64,000 nt of DNA, taken from DYIU01 sp038326775. Lineage in GTDB: Bacteria > Actinomycetota > Geothermincolia > Fen-727 > Anoxymicrobiaceae. A model generated the notes under the pieces. That model did not search any database. It saw only the letters and a list, made by a program, of their open reading frames with translations, and was not told where the DNA came from. The stretch is from NCBI GenBank assembly GCA_038326775.1, contig JBBQKJ010000009.1, forward strand, positions 1 to 64,000, read 5' to 3'. The position numbers were made by a program, and so were the translations under genes. Each line of letters starts with the position of its first letter. Within the stretch, counting starts at the first letter, position 1. Positions 1-8,316 of this stretch are shown here, piece after piece.

Positions 1-1
1 C

Positions 2-244
2 CATATGCACTTCACCCCGACGTCGTCCTCCTGGCTGAACGCGGTGGAGGGATTCTTCAGCCAGATCACAAACAAGAGGATAAAGCGCGGAGTTTTCAAG
101 AGCACCGCCGAACTCGAGGACGCGATCGGGGAGTACATCGAAAAGCACAACGAGAATCCCAGGCCTTTCGTATGGACGAAAGGCGCGGATGTCATACTCG
201 AGAAGGTTAACGCGTGTAAAGTAGCGTTAGGGACGGTCCACTAG
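2..244 (+). mobile_element. IS630-family transposase, C-terminal part (cut by window edge)
   Basis: The frame is open from the left edge to a TAG at 242-244. The peptide carries the HFTPTSSSWLN-VE-FF signature that holds the last part of the DDE catalytic core of IS630/Tc1-mariner transposases, followed by the usual short C-terminal tail. Only about 80 residues are inside the window, so the element may be complete to the left. The bases just before the stop (about 222-243) look like an IS630 terminal repeat next to a TA dinucleotide, but the left end is needed to confirm this. Confidence 0.85.
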
Positions 245-298
245 TATATCGGGGAGGCGAGGGGTCTGCAGTGTGGGAACACCGGGAGCGGTAAGATA

Positions 299-415
299 AT
301 GAGAAGGGTGATGAAGAAGCTCTGGCTCGGGGAAGACCTCGGGGACCTCTCCACCATCGAGGACGGCGCCTCGGTCGAGGAAATAAGGGACGCGATCGGG
401 AAGATGAAAGAGTAG
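299..415 (+). CDS. Short hypothetical ORF downstream of the IS630 element
   Basis: Thirty-eight codons from ATG to TAG. The same frame is open from 245, directly after the transposase stop. The peptide is charged and ends in a helix-like acidic stretch (EEIRDAIGKMKE). I do not recognise it. It could be the 3' remnant of a gene broken by the insertion sequence, or chance. Confidence 0.25.
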   Translation: MRRVMKKLWLGEDLGDLSTIEDGASVEEIRDAIGKMKE

Positions 416-444
416 GCCGCGGGAGAACGGGGGTTCAAGCGGAA

Positions 445-1206
445 ATGCGGTTACAGAAGTTGATAAAACGGTCTTGCGTTCTGGCAATGCTCGGATATGC
501 GCTCGAGCTGCGGACGCTCGAGCCTTCGTTGAAAGACGTGCTGAACCCTCGGTGGCAAATGGAAGCCCCCGTCCGCCTCATGATGAAGAGGCTTGCAAAC
601 CTGCTCCCCTTGCTCTACGACAAATACGGGGAGCGCGGGGTCAAGGCGTTGCAGTTTGTCTTCTACCAGGTAGGTGTCGACCGCGCGCCGCTCATGCGCC
701 AGGCCCTCGACATCGATGTTGACGATGCGCGCAGCCTGGGCCGGGTGCTCGACTACGAGGACGGCATGGTGGGGGTGAGAGGTGTTTGGACCGAGGAGTG
801 CCGCGGCCGGGCGGTCAAGGAGGAGCGCTACTGCCCGGCGGCCGGCGAGCTCGCCAGCTGCCCCGAGGTCTGCACCAAGTTGATGATGGCCATGGAGGCC
901 GGGACCTTCTCGGTGCTCAACCCTCAGCTCGAGGTCCCCGAGCTGACCAAGCTGCTTTCGTGCGGGGACGACTGCTGCCTGGCTGTCCTGGAGCTGCCCA
1001 AATCGGTGGTGGGCGCAAGGGCGCGCGAGCAGTCACCCCAGGCCATGCCCGGTGCGTTCCCGCCGGTCATCAAGGCGCCGGCCTTGCGGTGGAAGCTCGT
1101 CGCGAGCGGGATGGCGAGCCTGATGATGGCGCTGGTCAAGCTGGCGCTCTCCGGACCCGACCAGCCCATGCATTCCTACGAGTTCTTCCGCTACAACCCG
1201 GGTTAG
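445..1206 (+). CDS. ATC hydrolase-like protein (L-2-amino-thiazoline-4-carboxylate hydrolase family)
   Basis: 253 residues, soluble. The central part has the layout I associate with the ATC-hydrolase/DUF6125-like family: a helical N-terminal half, an RYCP motif near residue 128, a second Cys pair (SCPEVC), and a final GDDCC motif near residue 177. Family members are named for cysteine biosynthesis from a thiazoline, but most, including those near corrinoid proteins, have no proven substrate. It ends 68 bp from the 3' end of the convergent corrinoid gene. The assignment is by motif pattern only, and the start ATG has a weak ribosome binding site. Confidence 0.5.
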   Translation: MRLQKLIKRSCVLAMLGYALELRTLEPSLKDVLNPRWQMEAPVRLMMKRLANLLPLLYDKYGERGVKALQFVFYQVGVDRAPLMRQALDIDVDDARSLGRVLDYEDGMVGVRGVWTEECRGRAVKEERYCPAAGELASCPEVCTKLMMAMEAGTFSVLNPQLEVPELTKLLSCGDDCCLAVLELPKSVVGARAREQSPQAMPGAFPPVIKAPALRWKLVASGMASLMMALVKLALSGPDQPMHSYEFFRYNPG

Positions 1207-1273
1207 ACGGGGCTCCGGGTATGTGAACCTGGCGCAAAGGATCGGCAGCGTCTCCAGCCGGCGCCTCCCCCGC

Positions 1274-1897
1274 TCAGCCGAGGAACCTGGAGGCGAGCCT
1301 GACGGCCTCGCCCGCGTCCTTTCCGTAAGCGTCCGCTCCGGTGAACTCGACGACCGACTCGTTGACCGGACCGCCGCCTATGATGATCTTGACACTGTCG
1401 CGCAGCGCCGCGCCGGATACGGCCTCGATGGTCTCCTTCATCGCGTCGAACGCCATCGTGAGCAGGCCCGAAAGCGCGAGCAGTTTCGCGCCGGTCTCCC
1501 GGAGCTTGCTCACGAACGCTTCCGGGGACACGTCCACCCCCAGGTCGTGAACGGCGAACCCGTCGCAGCGGAGCAAGCTCGCGACTATGTTCTTGCCGAT
1601 GTCGTGGATGTCGCCCTTCACGGTTCCGACCACAACGGAGCCCTTGCTCGCACTGGTGGCCCCGCCGAGTTTCGCCTCGATGAGCTCGATAGCCTGCTTG
1701 AAGATCTCGGCCGACATGATGAGCTCGGAGAGATAGTACTCTTTCTCCTCGAACCTCCTGCCCACCTCCGACATGCCCTCGCGCAGTTCCTCCACCAGCG
1801 CGAGAGGCTCGACGCCGCCGTCAAGCGCCATTCGCACGGCCGCCAGGGTCTTTTCCTCTTCGAGGTCTACTATCAGTGAAGCGATATTCTCTGCCAT
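1274..1897 (-). CDS. Corrinoid (B12-binding) methyltransferase protein, MtbC/MttC-like
   Basis: 207 residues, the normal size for a methyltransferase corrinoid protein. Residues 1-80 form the helical cap domain. Residues 85-207 are the Rossmann B12-binding domain with the base-off ligand motif D96-x-H98-x-x-G101 and the later GGGPVNE loop. It carries a methyl group between a substrate methyltransferase and an acceptor methyltransferase. It lies directly downstream of a UroD-family methyltransferase (23 bp gap), its likely partner. No MtaB, MttB or MtbB substrate methyltransferase is visible in the window. Confidence 0.92.
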   Translation of the reverse strand: MAENIASLIVDLEEEKTLAAVRMALDGGVEPLALVEELREGMSEVGRRFEEKEYYLSELIMSAEIFKQAIELIEAKLGGATSASKGSVVVGTVKGDIHDIGKNIVASLLRCDGFAVHDLGVDVSPEAFVSKLRETGAKLLALSGLLTMAFDAMKETIEAVSGAALRDSVKIIIGGGPVNESVVEFTGADAYGKDAGEAVRLASRFLG

Positions 1898-1920
1898 CTC
1901 ACTCCTCTCTCGCGGTGCGG

Positions 1921-3069
1921 CTACCCGTACTTCTTCACGGACTGTATCATCGCCTTGACGTTCTCCGGCTTGGCGTCCAGGGGTATGGTGCAGCCGGAGC
2001 TCAGGATGAAGCCTCCGTCCGAGCCCAGGTCCTTGATGAGCCGCTCGCAGTAGGCGTCGACCTCCCCGGGCTCGCCGAGCTTGAGGAGCACCGCCGGCAC
2101 GTCACCCATGATGCACATGTGGTCGCCAAGGATCTCCTTGGCTTTATATATATCGGAGGCGCCGTCGAGGTTGAGTATGCACTTGCGGCGCGGCAGGTTC
2201 TTGAGAAGGGGGAAGAACGCCGTCCAGTCGCTGTCGAAGTGCAGCATCGGTGTGATGCCGCGCTCCACGAAGTACTCGCTGGTCTCCTGCCACTCCGGCA
2301 GGGCGAACTCCTCGAACTGTTTCTTGCTGATCGCCGAGGCGGATGTCCTCGTGCCGCCCATGAAAACCCTCTTCACGCCGGTCGTCTTCACCCCGACGAG
2401 GCCTATCCACCAGAGCGTTTTCTTGAGCGCGGCGCTCGCGGCCCTGATGTCGTCAGGGTATCTGAAGAGGTCGAGCGTGAAGTCGTTGAAACCGCGCAGC
2501 ATGATGGACATCCACTCCATGGGGGTGAAGACGAGGTTCGCCGCCACCAGCGGCTCGACGTCCTTTTTCCTCCAGGCGCGCACGGAGCGGGCGATCTTGT
2601 TCTGGTCCCGGACGACCTTGCCCAATTCCTTGAGGACGTCGACCTTGGTGTTCAGGTTGGTGTGGGTCTGCATCGTCTTGTCGAGCGTCCACCTGATGGT
2701 CCCGCGCTTCCCTATGTCGCGGTACTCGGAGGGCTCCATCACCGGATCCTCCACGAACATCCACCCCGCGTCGTCACCGGTCCCTCGCACCCCAGGAAGG
2801 ATGGGAGGGTTGGGCAGGATGAATTCCAGCAGGCTGCCCAGGCCGCCATAGGAGAGGCTGAAGCCGTCGATGCGTCCCAGGTCGTCCATGGTCTTCTGAA
2901 GCGCCCGGTCTGCCTTGCCGACGTCGAAGAACATCTCGTGCTGGGTTACGCCCGCGTAGCGACACGCGAACATGTCGATTATGGGAACAAAAGGAACCCG
3001 GTCGGGCTTCTCCAGCCTGGTCGCCGCCTCGATACGCTCGAACGATGTCATCTCCATGTTCTGCCCCAT
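1921..3069 (-). CDS. Uroporphyrinogen decarboxylase-family (MtaA/CmuA-type) methyltransferase
   Basis: 382 residues over the full UroD (TIM-barrel) fold. It opens with the family pattern ERIEAATRLEKPDRVPF. The C-terminal half has the LNLDGASDIYKAKEILGD and GFILSSGCTIPLDAKPENV segments typical of corrinoid-linked UroD-like enzymes rather than haem-pathway HemE. The likely role is methyl transfer to or from the neighbouring corrinoid protein. The substrate is unknown. A weak promoter and an imperfect dyad lie upstream. Confidence 0.85.
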   Translation of the reverse strand: MGQNMEMTSFERIEAATRLEKPDRVPFVPIIDMFACRYAGVTQHEMFFDVGKADRALQKTMDDLGRIDGFSLSYGGLGSLLEFILPNPPILPGVRGTGDDAGWMFVEDPVMEPSEYRDIGKRGTIRWTLDKTMQTHTNLNTKVDVLKELGKVVRDQNKIARSVRAWRKKDVEPLVAANLVFTPMEWMSIMLRGFNDFTLDLFRYPDDIRAASAALKKTLWWIGLVGVKTTGVKRVFMGGTRTSASAISKKQFEEFALPEWQETSEYFVERGITPMLHFDSDWTAFFPLLKNLPRRKCILNLDGASDIYKAKEILGDHMCIMGDVPAVLLKLGEPGEVDAYCERLIKDLGSDGGFILSSGCTIPLDAKPENVKAMIQSVKKYG

Positions 3070-3136
3070 CCCCTCTCAGTTGTAAGCTCTTGCAAACAGC
3101 GCCTCAAACGAACTGACCATTCAGCACCAGTAGCCA

Positions 3137-3166
3137 TTTTAACCCGTGTCGCCATGGGCTTAGCAA
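3137..3166 (-). promoter_or_regulatory. Possible promoter of the UroD/corrinoid pair
   Basis: On the minus strand TTGCTA (3161-3166) and TTAAAA (3137-3142) are 18 bp apart, about 70 bp upstream of the UroD start. Just downstream lies a short dyad CTGA-CCAT-TCAG (3113-3124), which could be an operator. The 163-bp gap here is the largest between genes of this minus-strand run, which supports a separate promoter. Confidence 0.35.
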
Positions 3167-3232
3167 TCCCCTGCGCGTAGAAACGCGCGCGAAGTTGGTG
3201 AAAAGGAGCGCGTCAGGATCCGTTTCCCGCGT

Positions 3233-4030
3233 TCAGTGCATTATCGCGCCGCCGCAGACGTTGATGGACTGCCCGGTTATGCCGCGGGCGTCCTCCGAGG
3301 CCAGGTAGACCGCCATGGCGGCTATCTCCTCCGGTTCGATGAGCCGCTCCTGCAGGCTCATCTTCTTCAGGAGTTGGTCCCAGACGTCTTCTTTCGACAT
3401 ACCCAGCATCTCTGACAGTCGGGCGATCGTCCCCTCGGGGCCAGTGACCATGTCGGTGTCGGCGATGCCCGGACAGATGGCGTTGACGGTGACCCTTCTG
3501 GCTCCCAGCATGGCCACCTCCGAGGCAAGCGTGCGGGCAATGCCGATGATGGCGTGCTTGGATGCGGCGTATGAACTGTTGGCCGGGTTGGCCATTTTCC
3601 CCATGATCGAGGACATGAGAATGACGCGACCGTCGTTCCGCTCGACCATGCCCGGGACAAGGGCCTTACAGCAGTGATAGGTTCCGTAGACCATCACTTC
3701 GACGGCCCTTTTCCATTCGGCCTCGTCGGAATAGATGAGCAGGCCGCGGCGGATGATGCCGGCGTTGCTGACGAGGATGTCCACCCGGCCGAATTCCGCC
3801 AGGGCGGCCTCGGCCATCGCCCGGACCCGGGCAGAGTCGGATACATCGACGACACAGGCCAGCGCCTTTCGCCCGAGCGCCCGCACTTCCCCGGCGACCG
3901 CCTCGTTCTCGTCGGCGTCGATCGAGGCCACAACCAGGTCCGCCCCCTCTGCCGCGAAGGCCAGGCATATGGCGCGGCCGAGCCCTCTTCCGCCGCCGGT
4001 GACAACGGCGACTCTTTCAGAAAGCTTCAT
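3233..4030 (-). CDS. Short-chain dehydrogenase/reductase (FabG-like)
   Basis: 265 residues. The cofactor-binding TGGGRGLG is at residues 11-18, SNAG near 88-91, and the catalytic set is Ser140/141, Tyr154 and Lys158 (YAASK). It is a classical NAD(P)-dependent SDR, probably oxidising a 3-hydroxyacyl-CoA or another secondary alcohol in the neighbouring catabolic pathway. The start is supported by GGAGGAGAGGG just upstream. It lies 48 bp downstream of the acyl-CoA ligase on the same strand. Confidence 0.9.
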   Translation of the reverse strand: MKLSERVAVVTGGGRGLGRAICLAFAAEGADLVVASIDADENEAVAGEVRALGRKALACVVDVSDSARVRAMAEAALAEFGRVDILVSNAGIIRRGLLIYSDEAEWKRAVEVMVYGTYHCCKALVPGMVERNDGRVILMSSIMGKMANPANSSYAASKHAIIGIARTLASEVAMLGARRVTVNAICPGIADTDMVTGPEGTIARLSEMLGMSKEDVWDQLLKKMSLQERLIEPEEIAAMAVYLASEDARGITGQSINVCGGAIMH

Positions 4031-4078
4031 CCCTCTCCTCCAGCCGAACGGGCGGCCGGCTGACCCGAGCCTGCACTG

Positions 4079-5617
4079 CTACTCGGAGAGCATCTCGCGG
4101 ACGTCACGGCGGAGTATCTTGCCGATGGCGGTCTTGGGGATGCTCTCCATGAACACTATCCTCTTGGGCGTCTTATACCCGGCGATTCGTTCCCTGACGA
4201 AGGTAACGAGCTCCTCCTCGGTCGCGGTCTTACCGGCTTTGAGCGCGACCACCGCGGTCACCGCCTCGCCCCAGGTCGCATCCGGCACGCCGACCACCGC
4301 GGCCTCGAGCACCGCCGGGTGCTCGTAGAGGACCTTCTCAACCTCGAACGGGTAGACGTTCTCGCCGCCGGTGATTATCATGTCGTTCTTGCGGTCGACG
4401 ATGTAGAAAAAGCCGTACTCGTCCGCGGTAGCCAGGTCGCCGGTGTGCAGCCACCCGTTGCGCATCGCCTTGGCGGTCAGCTCCGGGTCCTTCCAGTAAC
4501 CCTTCATGACGTTGGCGCCTCTGACCGCGATTTCACCGATCTCTCCGACAGGGACGATGTTGTCGTCCTCGTCCACCAGCTTTACCTCGGTCACCATGGA
4601 CTCTCGGCCGGCGGAGGATATCCGTCTCGTCAACTCCTCGGGGCCCTCGAGCCTGCACTGGTCCTCTTCTTTCAGGATGCTGACGAGCGGCGCGGCCTCG
4701 GTCAGGCCGTAGCCCTGCTGGAAGATAGGGCCGAACCTCTCGATCAGCCGCTTCATGAGGTCCGCCGGCATGGGCGCCCCCGCGTAGGTGAGGTACTTGA
4801 TGCTGGAAAGGTCGAATTTGTCCAGGTCGGGGAAGTCCAGTATCCAGGAGAAGAGGATCGGGACCATGTTGATGTGAGTGACCCCTTCCTCCTGGGCTAT
4901 GGTGAGTATCTCGTTGAAGTCGAAGCGCTTAACGATGACCCCCTTGCCTCCCGCGCAGTGGTGGACCAGTATCGGCCACCAGGCGGTGTGGAAGATGGGT
5001 AGCACCTGCAGGGTGGCGTCGCCGGCCTCGAAGTAGTTGGCCAGCCCCATCCCGATGGCCGCCGTGATGTAGTTGCGGTGCGAGAGCATCACGCCCTTCG
5101 GCAGGCCGGTCGTGCCGCCCGTGTACTGGAGCTGGCATAGATCGTTTTCGTCAACTTCGACCTCCGGCTCCGCGTCCTGCGACTTCGCGAGCAGCTCCTC
5201 GTAGTCCACCCACCCCTCTTCCGGCCCGTCGAGAGAGACGCGCTGCCGTATGTTTTCGAGCCCTGGCATTATTACGCTTGCGGCCTCCATCAGGTCGGCG
5301 CCCACCATCAGCACCTCGGCGTCGGAGTGGTTTACCACGTATCTCAGCTCGTCGTGCGAGAGCCGGAAGTTCAGGGGAACGGCTACCGCGCCCAGCTTGG
5401 ACGCCGCGTAGTATATCTCGACGTACCTGTGGCAGTTGAACGCCAGCACCGCCACCTTCGTCCCCCTTATGACCCCAAGCTCTTCAAGGCCGTGGGCGAG
5501 GCGGTTGACGCGCTCGTTCAATTGACGCCAGGTCAGGCGCACGTCTCCGCAGACCAGGCATTCGCGCTCGGGTTCGAGGCGCGCGTATTTCCTCGGGATG
5601 TCTCCTAATACCATCAT
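4079..5617 (-). CDS. Acyl-CoA synthetase / AMP-dependent ligase
   Basis: 512 residues, complete ANL-superfamily enzyme. Visible motifs are the P-loop YTGGTTGLPKG (around residue 166), GYGLTEAAP, the hinge region DRKNDMIITGGENVYP, and the C-terminal catalytic lysine in PKTAIGKILRR. It activates a carboxylic acid to its CoA thioester through an acyl-adenylate. As the only ligase of the catabolic cluster it probably commits the substrate. Chain length cannot be read from the sequence. Confidence 0.93.
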   Translation of the reverse strand: MMVLGDIPRKYARLEPERECLVCGDVRLTWRQLNERVNRLAHGLEELGVIRGTKVAVLAFNCHRYVEIYYAASKLGAVAVPLNFRLSHDELRYVVNHSDAEVLMVGADLMEAASVIMPGLENIRQRVSLDGPEEGWVDYEELLAKSQDAEPEVEVDENDLCQLQYTGGTTGLPKGVMLSHRNYITAAIGMGLANYFEAGDATLQVLPIFHTAWWPILVHHCAGGKGVIVKRFDFNEILTIAQEEGVTHINMVPILFSWILDFPDLDKFDLSSIKYLTYAGAPMPADLMKRLIERFGPIFQQGYGLTEAAPLVSILKEEDQCRLEGPEELTRRISSAGRESMVTEVKLVDEDDNIVPVGEIGEIAVRGANVMKGYWKDPELTAKAMRNGWLHTGDLATADEYGFFYIVDRKNDMIITGGENVYPFEVEKVLYEHPAVLEAAVVGVPDATWGEAVTAVVALKAGKTATEEELVTFVRERIAGYKTPKRIVFMESIPKTAIGKILRRDVREMLSE

Positions 5618-5645
5618 CTCGGACTCCCTCCTCGTCTCGTCTCTT

Positions 5646-7034
5646 CTAGAACAGTCCTTCCGCCCGCTTCATGAACTTGTCGACCTTCTTCTTCACGCCC
5701 GGCGCGTTGAGCCTCCATAGCTCCGGCATATACTTCTCGAAGCCGGCGGTGGGATTGACCTCGCAGGCCAGCCACCTGTGCTCGAAGAGGTTCATGTAGC
5801 ATAGGTTGCAGCGGATGCATTTCACGATGTCCTTCTCGCGCCCCGCCGCGACCTTGGCCGGCCAGAACGGGTCGGCAGTCGCCTGGCGGCCGAGTGCGAT
5901 CATGTCGGTCTTGCCTTCTCTGATTGCTTCCGCTGAGGCTCCGGGGGACAGGAAGTTGGGGGTGATGACCGGCAGGCCTGATGCCTCTTTGAAACCGGGG
6001 GCGTACTTCAGCATCTCGCCCTCGCCGTCCGGGGCGAACGCGCCCAGGTTCTCGTAACAACCCTGCGATATACTCACGTAGCTCAGGCCAACGGTTGCAG
6101 CCATCGCGACGACCTGGCGCATCTCCTCGTTGGTGATGCCCTCGGGCATCAGCTCGTCGCCGGAGAAGCGGGCCCCCAGCACCCTGTCCGGGCCGATGCG
6201 CGCGCGGGTTTTCCTGATTATATTGAGCAGGAACCTGGCACGGTTCTCGAGCGTGCCGCCGTATTCATCGATCCGCTTATTGGACCTGCCGGAGAGGAAC
6301 TGGTGGATGAGGTACCCGTGGGGGCTGTGGATCTCCACACCGTCGTACCCGTAGCGCAGCGCATCCATCGACACCTGTGCCATCTTCTCCTCGAGGAAGA
6401 CGATTTCGTCGATCTCGAGCTCGCGGGGCACTTCACCGAACACAACCTTCACCAGATCGGGATCCGTCTTCCTGACCTCTTGGATCAGCGCGGACTCCAG
6501 TAGGGCGTATTGCTCGTCGTCCATGGCCTTGAGACCCTCTATGCCACCGATGGCTTTTAGTGCCACCTTAAGTTGGGGGTTAAGGCGCGTAATCTGCCTC
6601 TCCCATCCCTTGTTGGCGTTCCTCAAGTCTATCTTGATCGGTATGGCCGACGGCGCACCGGGGGGCTCGTGAGGCGTCGCGGCGGAGGCGTGGCCCTGGC
6701 GACCGAACCCGGGGGAAAGCTGGATAAACACCTTCGCGCCGAAGGCGTGTATATGGTCGGCGAGAACCCCCAGTCCCCGGCCGTACCTCTCGTCGGTGAA
6801 GAGGTGGGGGTTGAGGTGGTCGGAGCCCCTCCAGGTATGCGGGTTGACCACCATGCAGTCGGTGACGATCAGCCCGAACCCGCCCTTGGCGCGCGCGGCG
6901 TACCAGGCCAGCCATTGTTCGGAGTTATAACCGTCAGGGTCGGAATAGACCATGTTCATCGGAGCCATCACTACGCGGTTCTTTATCTCTACGTCCCCGA
7001 TGGTGATAGGCTCGAACAGCTCATCGTAGCTCAC
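5646..7034 (-). CDS. NADH:flavin oxidoreductase, OYE family with C-terminal 4Fe-4S motif
   Basis: 462 residues. The FMN-binding TIM barrel of the Old Yellow Enzyme/2,4-dienoyl-CoA reductase group starts with the usual PITIGDVEIKNRVVMAPMN and has HSPHGYLIHQFLSGRSNKR in the active-site region. Near residue 415 the cysteines are spaced C-x2-C-x2-C-x11-C, ligands for a 4Fe-4S cluster. The C-terminal FAD and NAD(P) domains of full-length dienoyl-CoA reductases are absent, so electrons must come from another protein. The GTG start is preceded by GGGAGAG. It probably reduces or oxidises an enoyl- or dienoyl-CoA. Confidence 0.88.
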   Translation of the reverse strand: MSYDELFEPITIGDVEIKNRVVMAPMNMVYSDPDGYNSEQWLAWYAARAKGGFGLIVTDCMVVNPHTWRGSDHLNPHLFTDERYGRGLGVLADHIHAFGAKVFIQLSPGFGRQGHASAATPHEPPGAPSAIPIKIDLRNANKGWERQITRLNPQLKVALKAIGGIEGLKAMDDEQYALLESALIQEVRKTDPDLVKVVFGEVPRELEIDEIVFLEEKMAQVSMDALRYGYDGVEIHSPHGYLIHQFLSGRSNKRIDEYGGTLENRARFLLNIIRKTRARIGPDRVLGARFSGDELMPEGITNEEMRQVVAMAATVGLSYVSISQGCYENLGAFAPDGEGEMLKYAPGFKEASGLPVITPNFLSPGASAEAIREGKTDMIALGRQATADPFWPAKVAAGREKDIVKCIRCNLCYMNLFEHRWLACEVNPTAGFEKYMPELWRLNAPGVKKKVDKFMKRAEGLF

Positions 7035-7052
7035 GATTCTCTCCCTTCGTTT

Positions 7053-7146
7053 TCATGTTGGGGTCAGACACCCTGACATGAATTTCGACGCTTCGCAACC
7101 AGGCTTTTCAAGATAATTCATGTCAGGGTGTCTGACCCCAACATGA
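7053..7146. repeat. REP-like element 1: perfect 31-bp inverted repeat
   Basis: Left arm 7053-7083 and right arm 7116-7146 are exact reverse complements (31/31) around a 32-bp loop. The arms contain GGGGTCAGACACCCTGACAT. The element fills the gap between two minus-strand genes, and its right end touches the stop codon of the acyl-CoA dehydrogenase (7147-7149). In RNA it would form a very stable hairpin. The core recurs at 29608-29654 and 40173-40251. Confidence 0.9.
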
Positions 7147-8310
7147 CTAGAACGACTTGGGCAGGCCGTAGCACTGCGCGATGAAGTTCTTGCTCATCTC
7201 GTTCGATATGGGGCTGAACACCATCTGCTGGGAGTCGCGCCAGTAGCGCTGGATGTCGGCCTCCATGGTCACACCGTAACCGCCGAAAATCTCCATGCCC
7301 ACCGTGGCCGCGTCGAGCGCCATCTGCGAGGCGTAGAGCCCGACCATGGTCGCCTCGACGTGGTACGGCTTGCCGGTGTCGGCCAGCCACGCGCACTTGT
7401 AGACCAGGTTGCGAGCGTTCTCGATGCCGACCGCCATGTCCGCCAGGTAGTGCTGGATTATCATGAACTGCCCGATCGGCTTGCCGAACGCCTCGCGCTG
7501 CTTGGAGTAGGCGAGGCACTCCTCGAACACCTTCTCGGCCAGCCCCACCGATATCATGGCCACCCCGATGCGCTCCGGGTTGAGCGTTCCCAGCACGTCG
7601 TACCACCCGTTGTTGAGCGTCCCCAGCAGGTTGGCCTTCGGCACCCGCACGTTATCGTAGAAGACCTCGCAGGAGCCGCAGCAGTGTGTGCTGACCTTGG
7701 GGATGATGCGTATGTCGATGCCGGGTGTATTCGCGGGCACCATGATGATGGAGAGGGCGCCGGAACGCTTTGGGTTCTCGCGGTCGGTGATGGCCAGAGT
7801 GGTAAGGTAGTCGGCCACGTGCGCGCCGGTGATATAGATCTTCTGCCCGTTGAGCACGAAGTCGTCGCCGTCGGAGTCGGCGTAAGTGGATATCGCCCCA
7901 AGGATGTCGGTGCCTCCCGCGGGCTCGGTCAGCGCGAGGGCGAACTTGAGCTTGCCCTCGGCGATCCTGGGCAACAGCTCGCGCTTCTGTTCCTTGGTGC
8001 CGAGTTCCACTATCGGGCGGGTGCCGAAGCCGATGGTCGCCCCCACCCCGAGAGCGACCGCCGTGGACGCCTTGGATATCTCCTCGTAGCCCACCATGGC
8101 GGTCACCATGTCCGCACCCTCGCCGCCGTACTCCTCGGGTATTGAGGCCGCGAAAAGCCCCATGGCGGCCGCTTTGTCCCAGACCTCCTGGGGCATGAAG
8201 TCGAGCGTCTCTTCCCACTCGCGTATCTTCTCGCTGGTTATCTCTTTCTCACAGAACTCGCGCACCGCGGCGCGCATGAGCTCCTGCTCTTCGGTGAATG
8301 CAAAGTCCAT
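7147..8310 (-). CDS. Acyl-CoA dehydrogenase
   Basis: 387 residues, full-length FAD-dependent acyl-CoA dehydrogenase. The N-terminal helical domain, the central ALTEPAGGTD signature, the VRVPKANLLG segment and the C-terminal helical bundle with GGYGVTMEADIQRYWRD are all present; the last carries the likely catalytic glutamate. It introduces a 2,3-double bond in an acyl-CoA and passes electrons to an electron-transfer flavoprotein; one is encoded at 61-62.8 kb. It lies 6 bp downstream of the enoyl-CoA hydratase gene, so the two are co-transcribed. Confidence 0.95.
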   Translation of the reverse strand: MDFAFTEEQELMRAAVREFCEKEITSEKIREWEETLDFMPQEVWDKAAAMGLFAASIPEEYGGEGADMVTAMVGYEEISKASTAVALGVGATIGFGTRPIVELGTKEQKRELLPRIAEGKLKFALALTEPAGGTDILGAISTYADSDGDDFVLNGQKIYITGAHVADYLTTLAITDRENPKRSGALSIIMVPANTPGIDIRIIPKVSTHCCGSCEVFYDNVRVPKANLLGTLNNGWYDVLGTLNPERIGVAMISVGLAEKVFEECLAYSKQREAFGKPIGQFMIIQHYLADMAVGIENARNLVYKCAWLADTGKPYHVEATMVGLYASQMALDAATVGMEIFGGYGVTMEADIQRYWRDSQQMVFSPISNEMSKNFIAQCYGLPKSF

Positions 8311-8316
8311 GTCTGG

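Noticed and set aside
1876..3180. 434-codon plus-strand open frame opposite the UroD gene
   Set aside because: It is the antisense frame of a clear UroD-family gene. Long antisense open frames are common in this high-GC sequence; composition is Arg/His/Val-rich and no motif fits a family. The same holds for the plus-strand frames at 24911-27505 and 42855-44444 and for the minus-strand frame at 31131-32480.
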